Assembly: GCF_008935055.1 (NCBI RefSeq)
Contig: NZ_CP043028.1
Span: forward strand, 385,501-449,500
Length of the DNA stretch: 64,000 bases
Reading direction: 5' to 3'
DNA from: Pseudobutyrivibrio xylanivorans
Lineage (GTDB): Bacteria > Bacillota > Clostridia > Lachnospirales > Lachnospiraceae
In this document: positions 44,846 to 53,554 of the stretch, one piece after another
Layout: every line of letters starts with the position of its first letter
Numbering within the stretch: the first letter of the stretch is position 1
Made by a program: the position numbers and the translations under genes
The notes under the pieces: generated by a model
Told to the model about the DNA's origin: nothing
The model's input: only the letters and a program-made list of their open reading frames with translations
Database searches by the model: none

Positions 44846-46147
44846 TTATAAACCTAATACCTCATCAAGCTTTGCTGAAGCCTCTGTTACAGATGCCTTA
44901 ACATCCTCGCCTGAAAGAATCTTTTCCATCATTGGCTGCATTACATCTGCATCAATCTGTGAGCCACAGTCTAATGTAAGATGATAATCTCTACCAATTG
45001 TTGAAGCTGCAGAAACGTCTGCAAGGATTTCGTTTGCCTGAATCTCTGAATCCTTCAAAACTGAATTTGCCCAAACTGGGAATCCATTTCTGTTTGACCA
45101 TTCCTTTAAAATGTCATCACTAATCCAGTAAGCCATGAACTTGTATGCAGCCTGCTTTGTTGCCTCGTCAGCGCCCTTTGTGAGCATCCATGAGCAGCCA
45201 CCCTCTGGAGAGAATGCGCCATCTGTACCTGCTGGAATTGCTGTAATACCGTAATTAACACCAAGCTGATTTAAACCATTGATATTCCAAGGGCCGCTTG
45301 TGTACATTGCAAGTCTTCCTGCCTGGAACATTGTGTCTGCCTCACCTGCATCGAGAGCCTTTGGTGAAACACCTTCATTAATCATGTTCTGAATCCAGGT
45401 AAGAGTCTTGATATTTGCATCAGAGTTAAGGAAGTTCTCCTTACCATCAACGCTTACAACATCGCCACCGTTTGCCCAAAGATATTCAACATAGTTGCCA
45501 TAGTTAACTGGAAGTCCAAGTCCGTAGATGCCGTTTGCTTCGTCTGTGCAGGCAATTGCATCCTTCTCAAGCTCCTCCATTGTGGTAGGTGGTGCCTCTG
45601 GATCAAGACCAGCTGCTGCAAACAAATCCTTGTTATAGTACAGATACTGAAGGTTGTACTGCATTGGAACACCATACTGTGTGCCATCGAAATATGATTT
45701 TTCAAGAACGTTTGCATTGTAGTTTGACTTATCAATTCCTGTCACATCCCAGAAATCATCGATTGGCTCAATCATATCGTTCTCTTTGTACTGCTTGATA
45801 AGCTCAACACCTGCAAGAATGAACGAAGGACCTGTTCCTGTTGAAATTGCTGTTGGAAGCTTTGACTGAAGTGTTCCATAGTCCATGATGTCAATTTCAA
45901 CCTTTATATTATCTGTGTTTGTTGAATTGTACTTGTCCACAATCTCTCGAAGAACGTCACCATCTGATCCAGTGAAGTTGCACCAGAATGAAATTGTGAT
46001 TGGATCTGAGGTAGATGCCTCTGCCTTTGCACCAGTGTCGCTTCCCCCTTCTGATGCAGTTGTTGTGTTAGCTGCTGAGCCACATCCTGTGAAAAGACTC
46101 ATGGCCATCAATCCTGCCAGCAAACCACTAATAATTTTTCGTTTCAT
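44846..46147 (-). CDS. Sugar ABC transporter substrate-binding lipoprotein
   Basis: A 433-residue lipoprotein. MKRKIISGLLAGLMAMSLFTGC ends in a lipobox, and a Ser/Thr/Ala linker follows. The body matches CUT1 extracellular binding proteins (ITISFWCNFTGSDGDVLREIV, GPSFILAGVE, GRLAMYTSGPWNINGL). The ATG at 46147 follows GGAGGAGG; an earlier in-frame start is less likely. It is the first gene of the importer-GH51-LacI operon, with a good promoter and a repeat-rich 5' leader. Confidence 0.94.
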   Translation of the reverse strand: MKRKIISGLLAGLMAMSLFTGCGSAANTTTASEGGSDTGAKAEASTSDPITISFWCNFTGSDGDVLREIVDKYNSTNTDNIKVEIDIMDYGTLQSKLPTAISTGTGPSFILAGVELIKQYKENDMIEPIDDFWDVTGIDKSNYNANVLEKSYFDGTQYGVPMQYNLQYLYYNKDLFAAAGLDPEAPPTTMEELEKDAIACTDEANGIYGLGLPVNYGNYVEYLWANGGDVVSVDGKENFLNSDANIKTLTWIQNMINEGVSPKALDAGEADTMFQAGRLAMYTSGPWNINGLNQLGVNYGITAIPAGTDGAFSPEGGCSWMLTKGADEATKQAAYKFMAYWISDDILKEWSNRNGFPVWANSVLKDSEIQANEILADVSAASTIGRDYHLTLDCGSQIDADVMQPMMEKILSGEDVKASVTEASAKLDEVLGL

Positions 46148-46175
46148 AAAATTTTCCTCCTCCATTATGAATCCG

Positions 46176-46309
46176 ATTCGTTATTTGCGTACTCGCGTGC
46201 GCACATCCCCAAAATTTAAAGCATCCCTCTAAAGAAATGCTTTAAATTCGTTTGCGTACTCGTGTACACTTCTTATCTTTAAGATACTCTTCTGCATCTA
46301 ATCTGTCAA
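46176..46309 (-). promoter_or_regulatory. Promoter and repeat-rich leader of the arabinoside importer operon
   Basis: TTGACA (46309-46304) and TATCTT (46286-46281) are 17 bp apart. Downstream lies the inverted repeat AATTTAAAGCAT-N12-ATGCTTTAAATT (46213-46248). Each side of it has a similar block, ATTCG...TTTGCGTACTCGTG and ATTCG...TTTGCGTACTCGCG. These could be regulator-binding or attenuator structures. Confidence 0.6.
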
Positions 46310-46352
46310 CCTAACACTCTCACCAATTATCGCAGATGGTTTTAGGTGATAA

Positions 46353-46769
46353 TTACCACATGGATTTGAACATCACCCTGCCATCCACAAGATTATTTGT
46401 CATTCTGGCGTGGTCTTTTGTAAATGATATTTTCATCCCCATGTTTTCCATTAGAGCGTCTAAATCCATTTCATAAGCGTACTTTCCGTCGTTAATTACT
46501 TTTAGATTTCTATATGGATAATCAAATATCTGATTTTTCTCTAACCCCTTTCTCTCGTAGTATGCAACTCTATAAATGTTATTTTCATCATAATAGAATT
46601 TTAGTTGATACTTTTCCCCAAATGTACTCCAAGTGCCTTGCATTTCGTCCTGAAACGATTCTTCTGTTACTTGAGAATCATTCTTCACACTATCGGGATT
46701 AGTATAAAAAGTTATGGCTATTATAACTAACAGTAGAATAATGCATATCTTTATTATATTTTTTTTCAT
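46353..46769 (-). CDS. Unknown membrane-anchored protein at the end of the T7SS locus
   Basis: A 138-residue protein. A single hydrophobic helix (IIKICIILLLVIIAITFY, about 5-22) precedes an exported or surface domain of about 110 residues with several aromatic, beta-like segments (GTWSTFGEKYQLKFYYDENN, YRVAYYERKG). The second of two adjacent ATGs has the better spacing to GGAGG. It follows a toxin-like metallopeptidase gene and another small gene. A membrane-bound immunity or accessory role is a guess from position. No family recognised. Confidence 0.7.
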   Translation of the reverse strand: MKKNIIKICIILLLVIIAITFYTNPDSVKNDSQVTEESFQDEMQGTWSTFGEKYQLKFYYDENNIYRVAYYERKGLEKNQIFDYPYRNLKVINDGKYAYEMDLDALMENMGMKISFTKDHARMTNNLVDGRVMFKSMW

Positions 46770-46793
46770 CATAACCTCCGTATATCTAACCTG

Positions 46794-47381
46794 TTAGAAT
46801 AAATGATTTTCAACAAAGCCATTTATAGCTTTCATTTCAGCTACATTCTTTAAATAATATTTTTTTACCTTTTTGTCTTTGCTCATAAGGATAATCCTAC
46901 AGTCAAAAACTGGCACTGGTTCTTTTGCTGCTGTTCTTTCAAGCTCTGAAACAATCACCTTCAAATCAGATACTATTTTTTCTGACTGCATTTTATCTAA
47001 TTCAGAATTATCATACTTGGTATAATCACTGCCAATATTACCAACAGTATGAAATACTTTTCCGGCAGAAAAATCTACGATAGTATATTTTTCTGTAAAC
47101 ATACCAATGTCGTTGTAAATCTTTTTTGATATCACTAACCGATCAATTTCTTTTATGAAATCCTCTATGTTGTCGTCACAAGTAGGTATATTAAGCATTT
47201 TACCTACGTCACAACCAAATCTATGTCCGGAATTATATTTTTTTATAATAAACTTATCCCATCCAAATTCATTTGTCTCGTCAATATCAAGATCGTACTC
47301 ATCAATTACCGATTGAATATATTCGTCTGGAATCTGAGTTAATGAATCGTCAAACAAATGTCTTAAAGCTTGTACTGTCAT
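46794..47381 (-). CDS. Unknown protein, candidate immunity to the adjacent metallopeptidase toxin
   Basis: A 195-residue soluble acidic protein with no signal or membrane segment. AGGAGG precedes the ATG at 47381; a GTG three bases earlier is in the same frame. It begins only 14 bp after the toxin-like gene, the usual arrangement for polymorphic-toxin immunity genes. No recognised domain; the immunity call is inference from position and size. Confidence 0.65.
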   Translation of the reverse strand: MTVQALRHLFDDSLTQIPDEYIQSVIDEYDLDIDETNEFGWDKFIIKKYNSGHRFGCDVGKMLNIPTCDDNIEDFIKEIDRLVISKKIYNDIGMFTEKYTIVDFSAGKVFHTVGNIGSDYTKYDNSELDKMQSEKIVSDLKVIVSELERTAAKEPVPVFDCRIILMSKDKKVKKYYLKNVAEMKAINGFVENHLF

Positions 47382-47395
47382 CACTATCCTCCTAT

Positions 47396-49300
47396 TTAAG
47401 ATGCATCATTAATAACTTGAAGAATTTCATTAAACATATCCTTCGTCTCATCACCATATGCATTATAATCATTCAAATCTGTCTCATTTCTAGTCATATT
47501 CGCTGCCATACTCTCAGCAAAAAATTCTTTCTGTTGGGCTCCAGTATACTGTACATTTCCATCTGGACCAGGATTAGGCGTGATTGTCGTTCCAGCACTA
47601 TCCACTGTTCCTTCAATCCAATATGAATAGTATGTACCATCCCTTTTTTGTGAGATTGTATCGTGGCCCCAGTTACCTCTGAAAGTATCACCAGTATAAC
47701 CACCATAAATATCTGAGCGAGAATATTTAAAGTCATCACGAGCCTGATTAACAACTTCATCATACAATGCTCGCATTTCAGAGTTTCCGTTAAACGTTGG
47801 TTTCGCACTAGAATCATAGGTTGTGGTATTCATTAGTTCTTTTGTGAGTTGATCAACCATCTGCTGTTTCTTTTCATCGGAATAATTAGTATCTTTCATG
47901 GCATCCATAGCGTAATCTTTTATGACACCTTTTACTTCATTCTGCAGACACTTGTCCAGAGAGTCACCGCTTGGTGAAATATATCTCATAGAAGGATTAT
48001 TATGAACAAAATCTACGCCATGAGATCCCTCATGAAAATACGTTACATAAGTTGCTGCAGTAGCTGTGCTGGCATCACCCATGCTATCAACATTAAGATG
48101 TAGCTTGCCCCCCTGATGATACGACGTACCTGTATAGTGTAATTCATCAATTTTTACTTTGCCAATATTATTAATAAAAGCAGATTTATATGGTTCTGCA
48201 GCTGTATATGCCAAAAGCTTAATGTTGTTCACATGTCCATCGTAGCCTTCCTTCATCATAGGATAAAGGTTGCTTGTCATGTTACGAGCTTCATCCAGAT
48301 GATAAATATCATACCATGCAACAGCAGCTGCTGTATCCCCATCACTAAGTTTTTCCAGCTTAACCTTTCCTTTTTGGAAGTTTTCGAATGTCTTTTTGGT
48401 ATCAGACACATCATTAACACTATTTATAAAATTATCCTTGTATCGAGGTGGTGCCGAATAAACTCTGACCTTTAAATCTGTAGTTTCAGCTTCATCAAGC
48501 TTTCTTGTTGCTTCATTCAGCTTCTTAGCGTCCTCTGGATGTTTCGACTCGTAGTAAACAACAATCATTTCCTTCTGATGTTCTGTCAAGTCATCTACAG
48601 CTATTTCGCCATTACGAACCTTCTGATATATAGTCTCTGCATCATCAAGGTCCTTAAGTCTTCCAGAGAACTTCTTTTTAAATGTTGCATCTACCAAATT
48701 GTTAGCTACATCACCACTCAATCCTACAGAATTAGGGTCGTTAGGGTCAGCCAGACATGCTGATTTATAAGCAAGTCCTGCATTAAATAAGCCCTTTGTT
48801 GACGATTCAATGCTGTCATACTTATCTGCCTTTCCCTTCCAGTATGAATAAATCCTGTGGTCATTTGCAGCGAGCAATGCATAATACCCGGCTATAGCTG
48901 CATAGCCAGCAGCCTCATAAGGATCATCACAGCTCTGGGCCTTTGACCAGTTTTCCTCTGAAAGTCTGTCATGCTCCTGTTTGTCTGATAATGCCTGCCT
49001 CATCTTTGGAACAATAACAGAGCCGTCAAGCAATTCGCTTCCAACGAAGGCTATCAGCGAATTAAAATCTGCTATATCACTCTCATTAGCCTTTTTCAAA
49101 TTGCTAATAACAGTTTTATACTGGCTGCAGCTTGACTTCAGAGCATCAAAAGCATCGCTCTTTATACTTGAATCATTCATAAAGTCTGAGATTGCTTTCT
49201 CAGCCAGCTCAATTGCCTGAACATCTACTAATAGTTTATCTATTGCGTCATTGGATTGATCCATTATGGCAGACGGATCCAAATAATCTTTTTCTAACAT
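47396..49300 (-). CDS. Putative T7SS effector with zincin metallopeptidase domain
   Basis: A 634-residue protein. The N-terminal ~200 residues are helical, with no signal peptide (DQSNDAIDKLLVDVQAIELAEKAI...), like the LXG/ESX targeting domains of type VII substrates. The C-terminal half contains a zinc-binding HExxH in TYFHEGSHGVDF (about 421-432) and a downstream EFFAESMAANM (about 590-600) that supplies a third acidic ligand. HEGSHGVD plus FFAE resembles the anthrax-lethal-factor-like peptidases often used as toxins. It sits in the T7SS locus, after three small helical proteins and before two small unknown genes. It probably cleaves a protein in rival cells; the target is unknown. Confidence 0.8.
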   Translation of the reverse strand: MLEKDYLDPSAIMDQSNDAIDKLLVDVQAIELAEKAISDFMNDSSIKSDAFDALKSSCSQYKTVISNLKKANESDIADFNSLIAFVGSELLDGSVIVPKMRQALSDKQEHDRLSEENWSKAQSCDDPYEAAGYAAIAGYYALLAANDHRIYSYWKGKADKYDSIESSTKGLFNAGLAYKSACLADPNDPNSVGLSGDVANNLVDATFKKKFSGRLKDLDDAETIYQKVRNGEIAVDDLTEHQKEMIVVYYESKHPEDAKKLNEATRKLDEAETTDLKVRVYSAPPRYKDNFINSVNDVSDTKKTFENFQKGKVKLEKLSDGDTAAAVAWYDIYHLDEARNMTSNLYPMMKEGYDGHVNNIKLLAYTAAEPYKSAFINNIGKVKIDELHYTGTSYHQGGKLHLNVDSMGDASTATAATYVTYFHEGSHGVDFVHNNPSMRYISPSGDSLDKCLQNEVKGVIKDYAMDAMKDTNYSDEKKQQMVDQLTKELMNTTTYDSSAKPTFNGNSEMRALYDEVVNQARDDFKYSRSDIYGGYTGDTFRGNWGHDTISQKRDGTYYSYWIEGTVDSAGTTITPNPGPDGNVQYTGAQQKEFFAESMAANMTRNETDLNDYNAYGDETKDMFNEILQVINDAS

Positions 49301-49318
49301 ATATTCACCCCTACAGTT

Positions 49319-49606
49319 TTATCGTTCTCCAAGATTCCAAAAGCCTTGTAACATCTGGTCGTACTCTTCGAAATCTAATCCCAATTTGCTGATATTTGAT
49401 GACTCCTTATCCATTGCTGAGCCAAGGCTTTGAAGCAATGCCTGACACTCCAGGTATGCCTGCTTACTATTTGCATTGGCCGAAATTGTTGTCTTTTCAT
49501 CAGTTGTTGAAAGAGCTCTCATTTCAAGGTATGATGCAGCCTTTCCCACGGACTGAGACTGTGAACCTACATCTGCTGACGCAACTACAATTGTTTGATT
49601 AGGCAT
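49319..49606 (-). CDS. Small helical T7SS accessory protein
   Basis: A 95-residue protein rich in Ala, Ser and Gln, predicted to be two long helices. There is no W-x-G motif. It may belong to the small ESX-like proteins that precede LXG toxins (DUF3130/TIGR04197 type, from memory), which act as targeting partners. Its gene lies 18 bp before the metallopeptidase toxin and overlaps the preceding gene by 8 bp. Confidence 0.7.
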   Translation of the reverse strand: MPNQTIVVASADVGSQSQSVGKAASYLEMRALSTTDEKTTISANANSKQAYLECQALLQSLGSAMDKESSNISKLGLDFEEYDQMLQGFWNLGER

Positions 49607-49970
49607 CCTTCTTCTCCCCCTCTTTTTCCTTTTCTTCAGCAGCCATCTGCGCCTTTATTTCCCTTTCCTCTTCATCAAAGGCCTTCATCTGCTTTCTGTA
49701 TTCGTGATCGACCTGCTCGTAAAACTCCCTCTGTTTTACCTGCATGTCTCTATATATCGCTTCTCTCTCAGAATAGATATCCATAAGCTTTGCATCAGGC
49801 TTCATGGTTGTTGTCTCGTTCATCTGAATAGACAACTCCTTGGTCTTTCTGATGATTTCCTCATCCATTGCCTCGATACGCCTCTTGATACCATTATAGG
49901 TATCCTGCATATTTTCTCGGCGTTTGCAAAGCTCAGATAATTCTTTCTTAAAATCCTTCTTTTCTCCCAT
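49599..49970 (-). CDS. Coiled-coil T7SS accessory protein
   Basis: A 123-residue, strongly charged, almost entirely helical protein (KELSELCKRRENMQDTYNGI, EREIKAQMAAEEKEKEGEKK). The start ATG at 49970 has AAAGGA eight bases upstream; an ORF extension upstream is not supported. It is coupled by overlap to the 95-residue protein gene. It is likely a chaperone-like partner for the downstream effector; no named family is recognised. Confidence 0.7.
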   Translation of the reverse strand: MGEKKDFKKELSELCKRRENMQDTYNGIKRRIEAMDEEIIRKTKELSIQMNETTTMKPDAKLMDIYSEREAIYRDMQVKQREFYEQVDHEYRKQMKAFDEEEREIKAQMAAEEKEKEGEKKDA

Positions 49971-50014
49971 AAATAATCCTTTCAAATATTTACTTGAGTC
50001 CATCTATCGTCTGT

Positions 50015-50374
50015 CTAAGAAGCGTTCCCTGATGGTGGAACTATTTGACCATCCTTTACCTGCACTTCAACGCCCCAGTTGCTGAGAATCCATTTGCTTA
50101 GGATTTCATCCTTATCCTCCATGGTCTCATAGGCATTGTAAATATATGTCATCAAGCTACCATAGAGTGTAACCATCTTCTGAATGTGGGCATACAATGA
50201 ACCAATGTACATTGTCATTTCCTCTTTAGCCTCACCAATGTATGCACCCTCTAATGCGGTCTTTGCTGTGTATACCTCTGTCATGGCATTTCCCAGACTA
50301 GTGGTAATATTTGTAATTTCCTGCACATAATTTAGCAGGGCAACACCTGTTTTTATTTCATTATTCTCCGCCAT
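50015..50374 (-). CDS. WXG100-like small helical protein with degenerate motif
   Basis: 119 residues in a helix-turn-helix layout. The turn reads LEGAYIGEA (residues 41-49), with Tyr in place of the Trp of WXG100 proteins, and a C-terminal tail has a WGVEVQ segment. It is probably a secreted ESX-type protein or a partner for the LXG-like effector downstream. The ribosome-site region (ATTTGGAAGGATTATT) is nearly the same as that of the next gene, suggesting local duplication of the leader. Confidence 0.7.
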   Translation of the reverse strand: MAENNEIKTGVALLNYVQEITNITTSLGNAMTEVYTAKTALEGAYIGEAKEEMTMYIGSLYAHIQKMVTLYGSLMTYIYNAYETMEDKDEILSKWILSNWGVEVQVKDGQIVPPSGNAS

Positions 50375-50392
50375 AATAATCCTTCCAAATAT

Positions 50393-50704
50393 TTACTCCA
50401 TCTCTTCCAAAGAATAAAAATGATTGTTCATATATACCGAGAATTCTTCTTTTGAAAATCTATATTCCTGGAATAACTTGCTGCTATGCATCTTTACTGC
50501 GCAAGCATACACAATAGCTTTATCATTAAATGGTCCAGTAAAGATACAATCTGCATGATCATCTACGGAATATAGGTACCAACTACCTTTAATCTCCATG
50601 CAGCCACTCATACCAGGCTTACGAACAAATTCACCTACAATAAAGTCACTTCCTATTTCCAACTTACTCTCTAAAATATCGCATATTTCTTTCTTAGAAA
50701 TCAT
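50393..50704 (-). CDS. Unknown small protein, candidate immunity or accessory
   Basis: A 103-residue soluble protein with mixed alpha/beta character (SGCMEIKGSWYLYSVDDHADCIF). It lies downstream of a pre-toxin-domain gene and a 109-residue unknown gene. This position, the small size and the absence of a signal peptide fit an immunity protein, but no family was recognised. Confidence 0.6.
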   Translation of the reverse strand: MISKKEICDILESKLEIGSDFIVGEFVRKPGMSGCMEIKGSWYLYSVDDHADCIFTGPFNDKAIVYACAVKMHSSKLFQEYRFSKEEFSVYMNNHFYSLEEME

Positions 50705-50730
50705 TTAAATACCTTCACTAGAATACTCAG

Positions 50731-51060
50731 TTATCTTAAAAATGTCTTATTTACAATTTCTCTTTTTATAACATCTATTTCAAAAATAATGCCTAATTCG
50801 TAATGCGCTTTTAATAAGTCATCTGAAATCTTTTCAATTTCGTCAAATCCTCTAGGAATTTTTGCCTGAACAATATCATTAATCTTCCAAATTTCATTTC
50901 CTTCATAATCAAAAGCAATAACATTATTTGGAACTTCTTTTCTTTCTCTCAATAAAAGCAAAAAGAAATCATTGTACTCAAGTATTTGACTTATATTTAT
51001 ATCAAATTCCAGCATTTTTCCATTTACATCAATAATAGTATTATTTATTTTTTTTATCAT
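50731..51060 (-). CDS. Unknown small protein, candidate immunity to the pre-toxin protein
   Basis: A 109-residue acidic protein starting MIKKINNTIIDVNGKMLEFD, with AGGAG eight bases before the ATG at 51060. Repeated beta-like segments (NNVIAFDYEGNEIWKINDIV, LGIIFEIDVIKREIVNKTF) resemble small beta-rich immunity proteins. It begins 11 bp after the toxin-like gene, which is the main argument for the role. Confidence 0.62.
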   Translation of the reverse strand: MIKKINNTIIDVNGKMLEFDINISQILEYNDFFLLLLRERKEVPNNVIAFDYEGNEIWKINDIVQAKIPRGFDEIEKISDDLLKAHYELGIIFEIDVIKREIVNKTFLR

Positions 51061-51071
51061 TTTCAAATCTC

Positions 51072-52577
51072 CTATTTCAAATCATGTATATCTAAAAACC
51101 AATCATCATCTAACAAAACATCTTTCAATGCATATTGCGCATCACCACCTAATGTTCCCCACGATTCCTGTGGTCCAACAATACTTACCTCCAATGGAGT
51201 GTCGGCAGGAATATTTGGATAAACTACTTTATCAGGTACCTGTGGCAATGCATATTTTTCAGCAATTTCAGCTGCTGTGAGTCCTTCTATATCGTCTGCA
51301 CGAAGAATAAATGGACTCTTTGGCTTGTTTACACCTTCTTTAAAGACTCTGGCATACTTGAAATCTCCAGCTTCAACATTGTAGACTTTAGTCCCATCTG
51401 CTACAGGTGGTAAAGTATATCCCATATCTGCCCAGTCAGCATTTGCCACTGCTGCATTTTCAGTATCTATTAATACATAACCTTCTCTTTCAATTTTATC
51501 CCCAAGTTCATCGCTTAGTTTTATATAGTCAATAGCTTCATCACTAGATTCCACATTCACTGATTCTGTTGAATAAAATGTATTTCCCATTAATAATTTA
51601 TTCAATCCATAGCTGGTTCCCATACCTACACCCATGGCAAACATCAATGTCAATGGTAAAGGTAAGCCCAGCTCATTGCAGGCATAACCGGTCCAATAAG
51701 ATGCACTAGTAGAAGCTATATCAACTATTGCCACTTTTCCAAGGGACATGAGTGCTTCCTTGGCTGGCATGGCAAATATTCCAGACTGGCCAAGCGTGAA
51801 TACCTCAATTACGGCTCCTACCACCTTCATTCCTCGTTCGAAATCAGAAAGGTCTTCACCAGTGATAATATCCTCACCTACACATGCCTCATAAATTGGA
51901 ACAACAATTGTCAAATCCAGAATAGCTGACAGGAACTGCTTGAAGGGCTGGTCCATGGTGTGAGAGAACTCTCCCATGTTGTTAAGCTCCTTCAAATATT
52001 CCTCAAGGGATATCTGATTACCCTTTTCATCTATGAGATTGGCCTTCATGCTTTCATATACAGAAACGTACTGATCTGTGAAGTCTTTGAATTCCTTTGG
52101 AACATTCAAAAGATTTCCGCCATTCTCTGGAGCTGTTATTCCCAAATAATCCTGCAACGAAAGAGTCTGCTTGTCCTGGATAATAGGCTCTCCACAATCG
52201 TCGTATCCAATCTGTTCACGAATACCCAACACATTTTCTGTACTAAAATCGTCAGCCTTAATTCTACTGATACTCTCTGTTGCATTAAGATTAAAATTTT
52301 TACAAAGTGGCTTATCTATTAATTCCAAAGCATAGAATGCTAAATTGCTGGAGTATGATAATAATTCGCCAAGCATTTCTGCACTGTACTCAATATCCTG
52401 CTCATGGTTCGAGTGATAAATATTTGGACAGCTATTATCAACCAGCAATTCGTCTATCTCTGCCAGCTCTGCATTCATATCAATTAATGATTGTGCTAAA
52501 TGAATTGGAAGAAATGAAATATTGCTATTATATGCAAATGCTTCATCTACAACCTTTAGCTCAGACTTATACCCCAT
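51072..52577 (-). CDS. Polymorphic toxin-like T7SS cargo with pre-toxin TG-type region
   Basis: A 501-residue protein. A helical N-terminus without signal peptide (about 1-220) leads into a pre-toxin segment (IYEACVGEDIITGEDLSDFERG, about 230-250) with hydrophobic helices (about 285-330). The C-terminal ~120 residues (KVYNVEAGDFKYARVF, EKYALPQVPDKVVYPNIPAD, WGTLGGDAQYAL) look like a small toxin module whose WG-x-GG-x-Q(Y/F) end I have seen on other polymorphic toxins; the activity is not clear to me. It overlaps the preceding gene by 11 bp and is followed by two small genes that may confer immunity. Confidence 0.75.
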   Translation of the reverse strand: MGYKSELKVVDEAFAYNSNISFLPIHLAQSLIDMNAELAEIDELLVDNSCPNIYHSNHEQDIEYSAEMLGELLSYSSNLAFYALELIDKPLCKNFNLNATESISRIKADDFSTENVLGIREQIGYDDCGEPIIQDKQTLSLQDYLGITAPENGGNLLNVPKEFKDFTDQYVSVYESMKANLIDEKGNQISLEEYLKELNNMGEFSHTMDQPFKQFLSAILDLTIVVPIYEACVGEDIITGEDLSDFERGMKVVGAVIEVFTLGQSGIFAMPAKEALMSLGKVAIVDIASTSASYWTGYACNELGLPLPLTLMFAMGVGMGTSYGLNKLLMGNTFYSTESVNVESSDEAIDYIKLSDELGDKIEREGYVLIDTENAAVANADWADMGYTLPPVADGTKVYNVEAGDFKYARVFKEGVNKPKSPFILRADDIEGLTAAEIAEKYALPQVPDKVVYPNIPADTPLEVSIVGPQESWGTLGGDAQYALKDVLLDDDWFLDIHDLK

Positions 52578-53217
52578 TTGAAAGCACCTCCGTGTTTAGT
52601 TCTAATGCGTCAACTAAAAGCTTTCTAACACTTGAAGGTTCCTCGGTCTTACATGTATGGGTATGTGGATCATAGGAATAAATATATTCATCATCCCAGT
52701 AAATAAATCTTTCCATTCCCTGTCGACCTTCTCCTGAAAAAACACCAAGTGTAAAAAAGTTTTTCCCAAGAGTTGCTATTTTTTTTCTAACCGTCTCATA
52801 ATCCATTTCAATATCAAGGAAGGTTACTTTATCTTTTCTATCACCACGCTGTAATGCTGGATACTCCTTAAGGCATGAATACAAGATTGCGGTGCGATCG
52901 CCACTTGCAATTTCATAATCATTTCCCTCCTTTACAATCACTATGCACCTGCGATTTTCTAGTAAGCCAATGATACTGCCTTTAATTACCACGTAAGTAC
53001 TTGCATAACGGTATTCTTCCCATAGCTTGACTGCTGCAAATCCCTTTGGAGTTATTCCCGCCTCTGACAGAATTCCCTTTTTGATTAATTCGTTCTTGGC
53101 AGTCTTAGCTCTATCTGTTGCACAATCCTTTCCTATCTTGTCGAAAAATATTCCAAAAGGTGCAGGACCATTTGTCATCAAGGTTAAGAAAGTTAATTCA
53201 TCTGATGAAAATCTCAT
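52567..53217 (-). CDS. Unknown T7SS-associated protein (EspG-like or DUF5081-like)
   Basis: A 216-residue soluble protein. The start ATG at 53217 overlaps the WXG-like gene stop (ATGA) and has GGAGGG; a longer ORF is not used. The N-terminal part looks like a winged helix (AKTAKNELIKKGILSEAGITPKGFAAVKLWEEY), and the second half is alpha/beta (IYWDDEYIYSYDPHT). The layout is reminiscent of ESX substrate-binding EspG-like proteins, which deliver cargo to the secretion machine; this match is tentative. Confidence 0.68.
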   Translation of the reverse strand: MRFSSDELTFLTLMTNGPAPFGIFFDKIGKDCATDRAKTAKNELIKKGILSEAGITPKGFAAVKLWEEYRYASTYVVIKGSIIGLLENRRCIVIVKEGNDYEIASGDRTAILYSCLKEYPALQRGDRKDKVTFLDIEMDYETVRKKIATLGKNFFTLGVFSGEGRQGMERFIYWDDEYIYSYDPHTHTCKTEEPSSVRKLLVDALELNTEVLSNGV

Positions 53218-53537
53218 AATGTTCTTCCCTCCAAATTTAAATAGTCCTCCCATGTTGAAAAGAAGTTCTCAAGATTTGTATCCAACTCATTTAATGCAAC
53301 GATGGCCTGCGCTTGAGGATTCTGTACACCATAAAAAGCCTTCTGATACTGAACAAGAATATCCAAAAATCCTTCTGCTACAAGTTCGGATTTTCCTGTC
53401 CAGTCTTCCTTTGACACAATCTCCTTCTGTAGCTGTAATGCTTGAGAGTACGCCTGATCCATATATGATTGTGCCTGAACTAAATTATCTTTGATGGAGT
53501 CCATTGTTGCTCCATCGCATTTAAATAAAGAATTCAT
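53214..53537 (-). CDS. WXG100-like protein
   Basis: A 107-residue helical hairpin with the turn EDWTGKS (W46-T-G48), typical of ESX/WXG100 proteins though longer than the canonical ~100. No signal peptide, as expected for type VII substrates. It is probably a structural or partner substrate secreted by EssC. It is translationally coupled to the following gene. Confidence 0.82.
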   Translation of the reverse strand: MNSLFKCDGATMDSIKDNLVQAQSYMDQAYSQALQLQKEIVSKEDWTGKSELVAEGFLDILVQYQKAFYGVQNPQAQAIVALNELDTNLENFFSTWEDYLNLEGRTL

Positions 53538-53554
53538 AATACATTATTCTCCCA

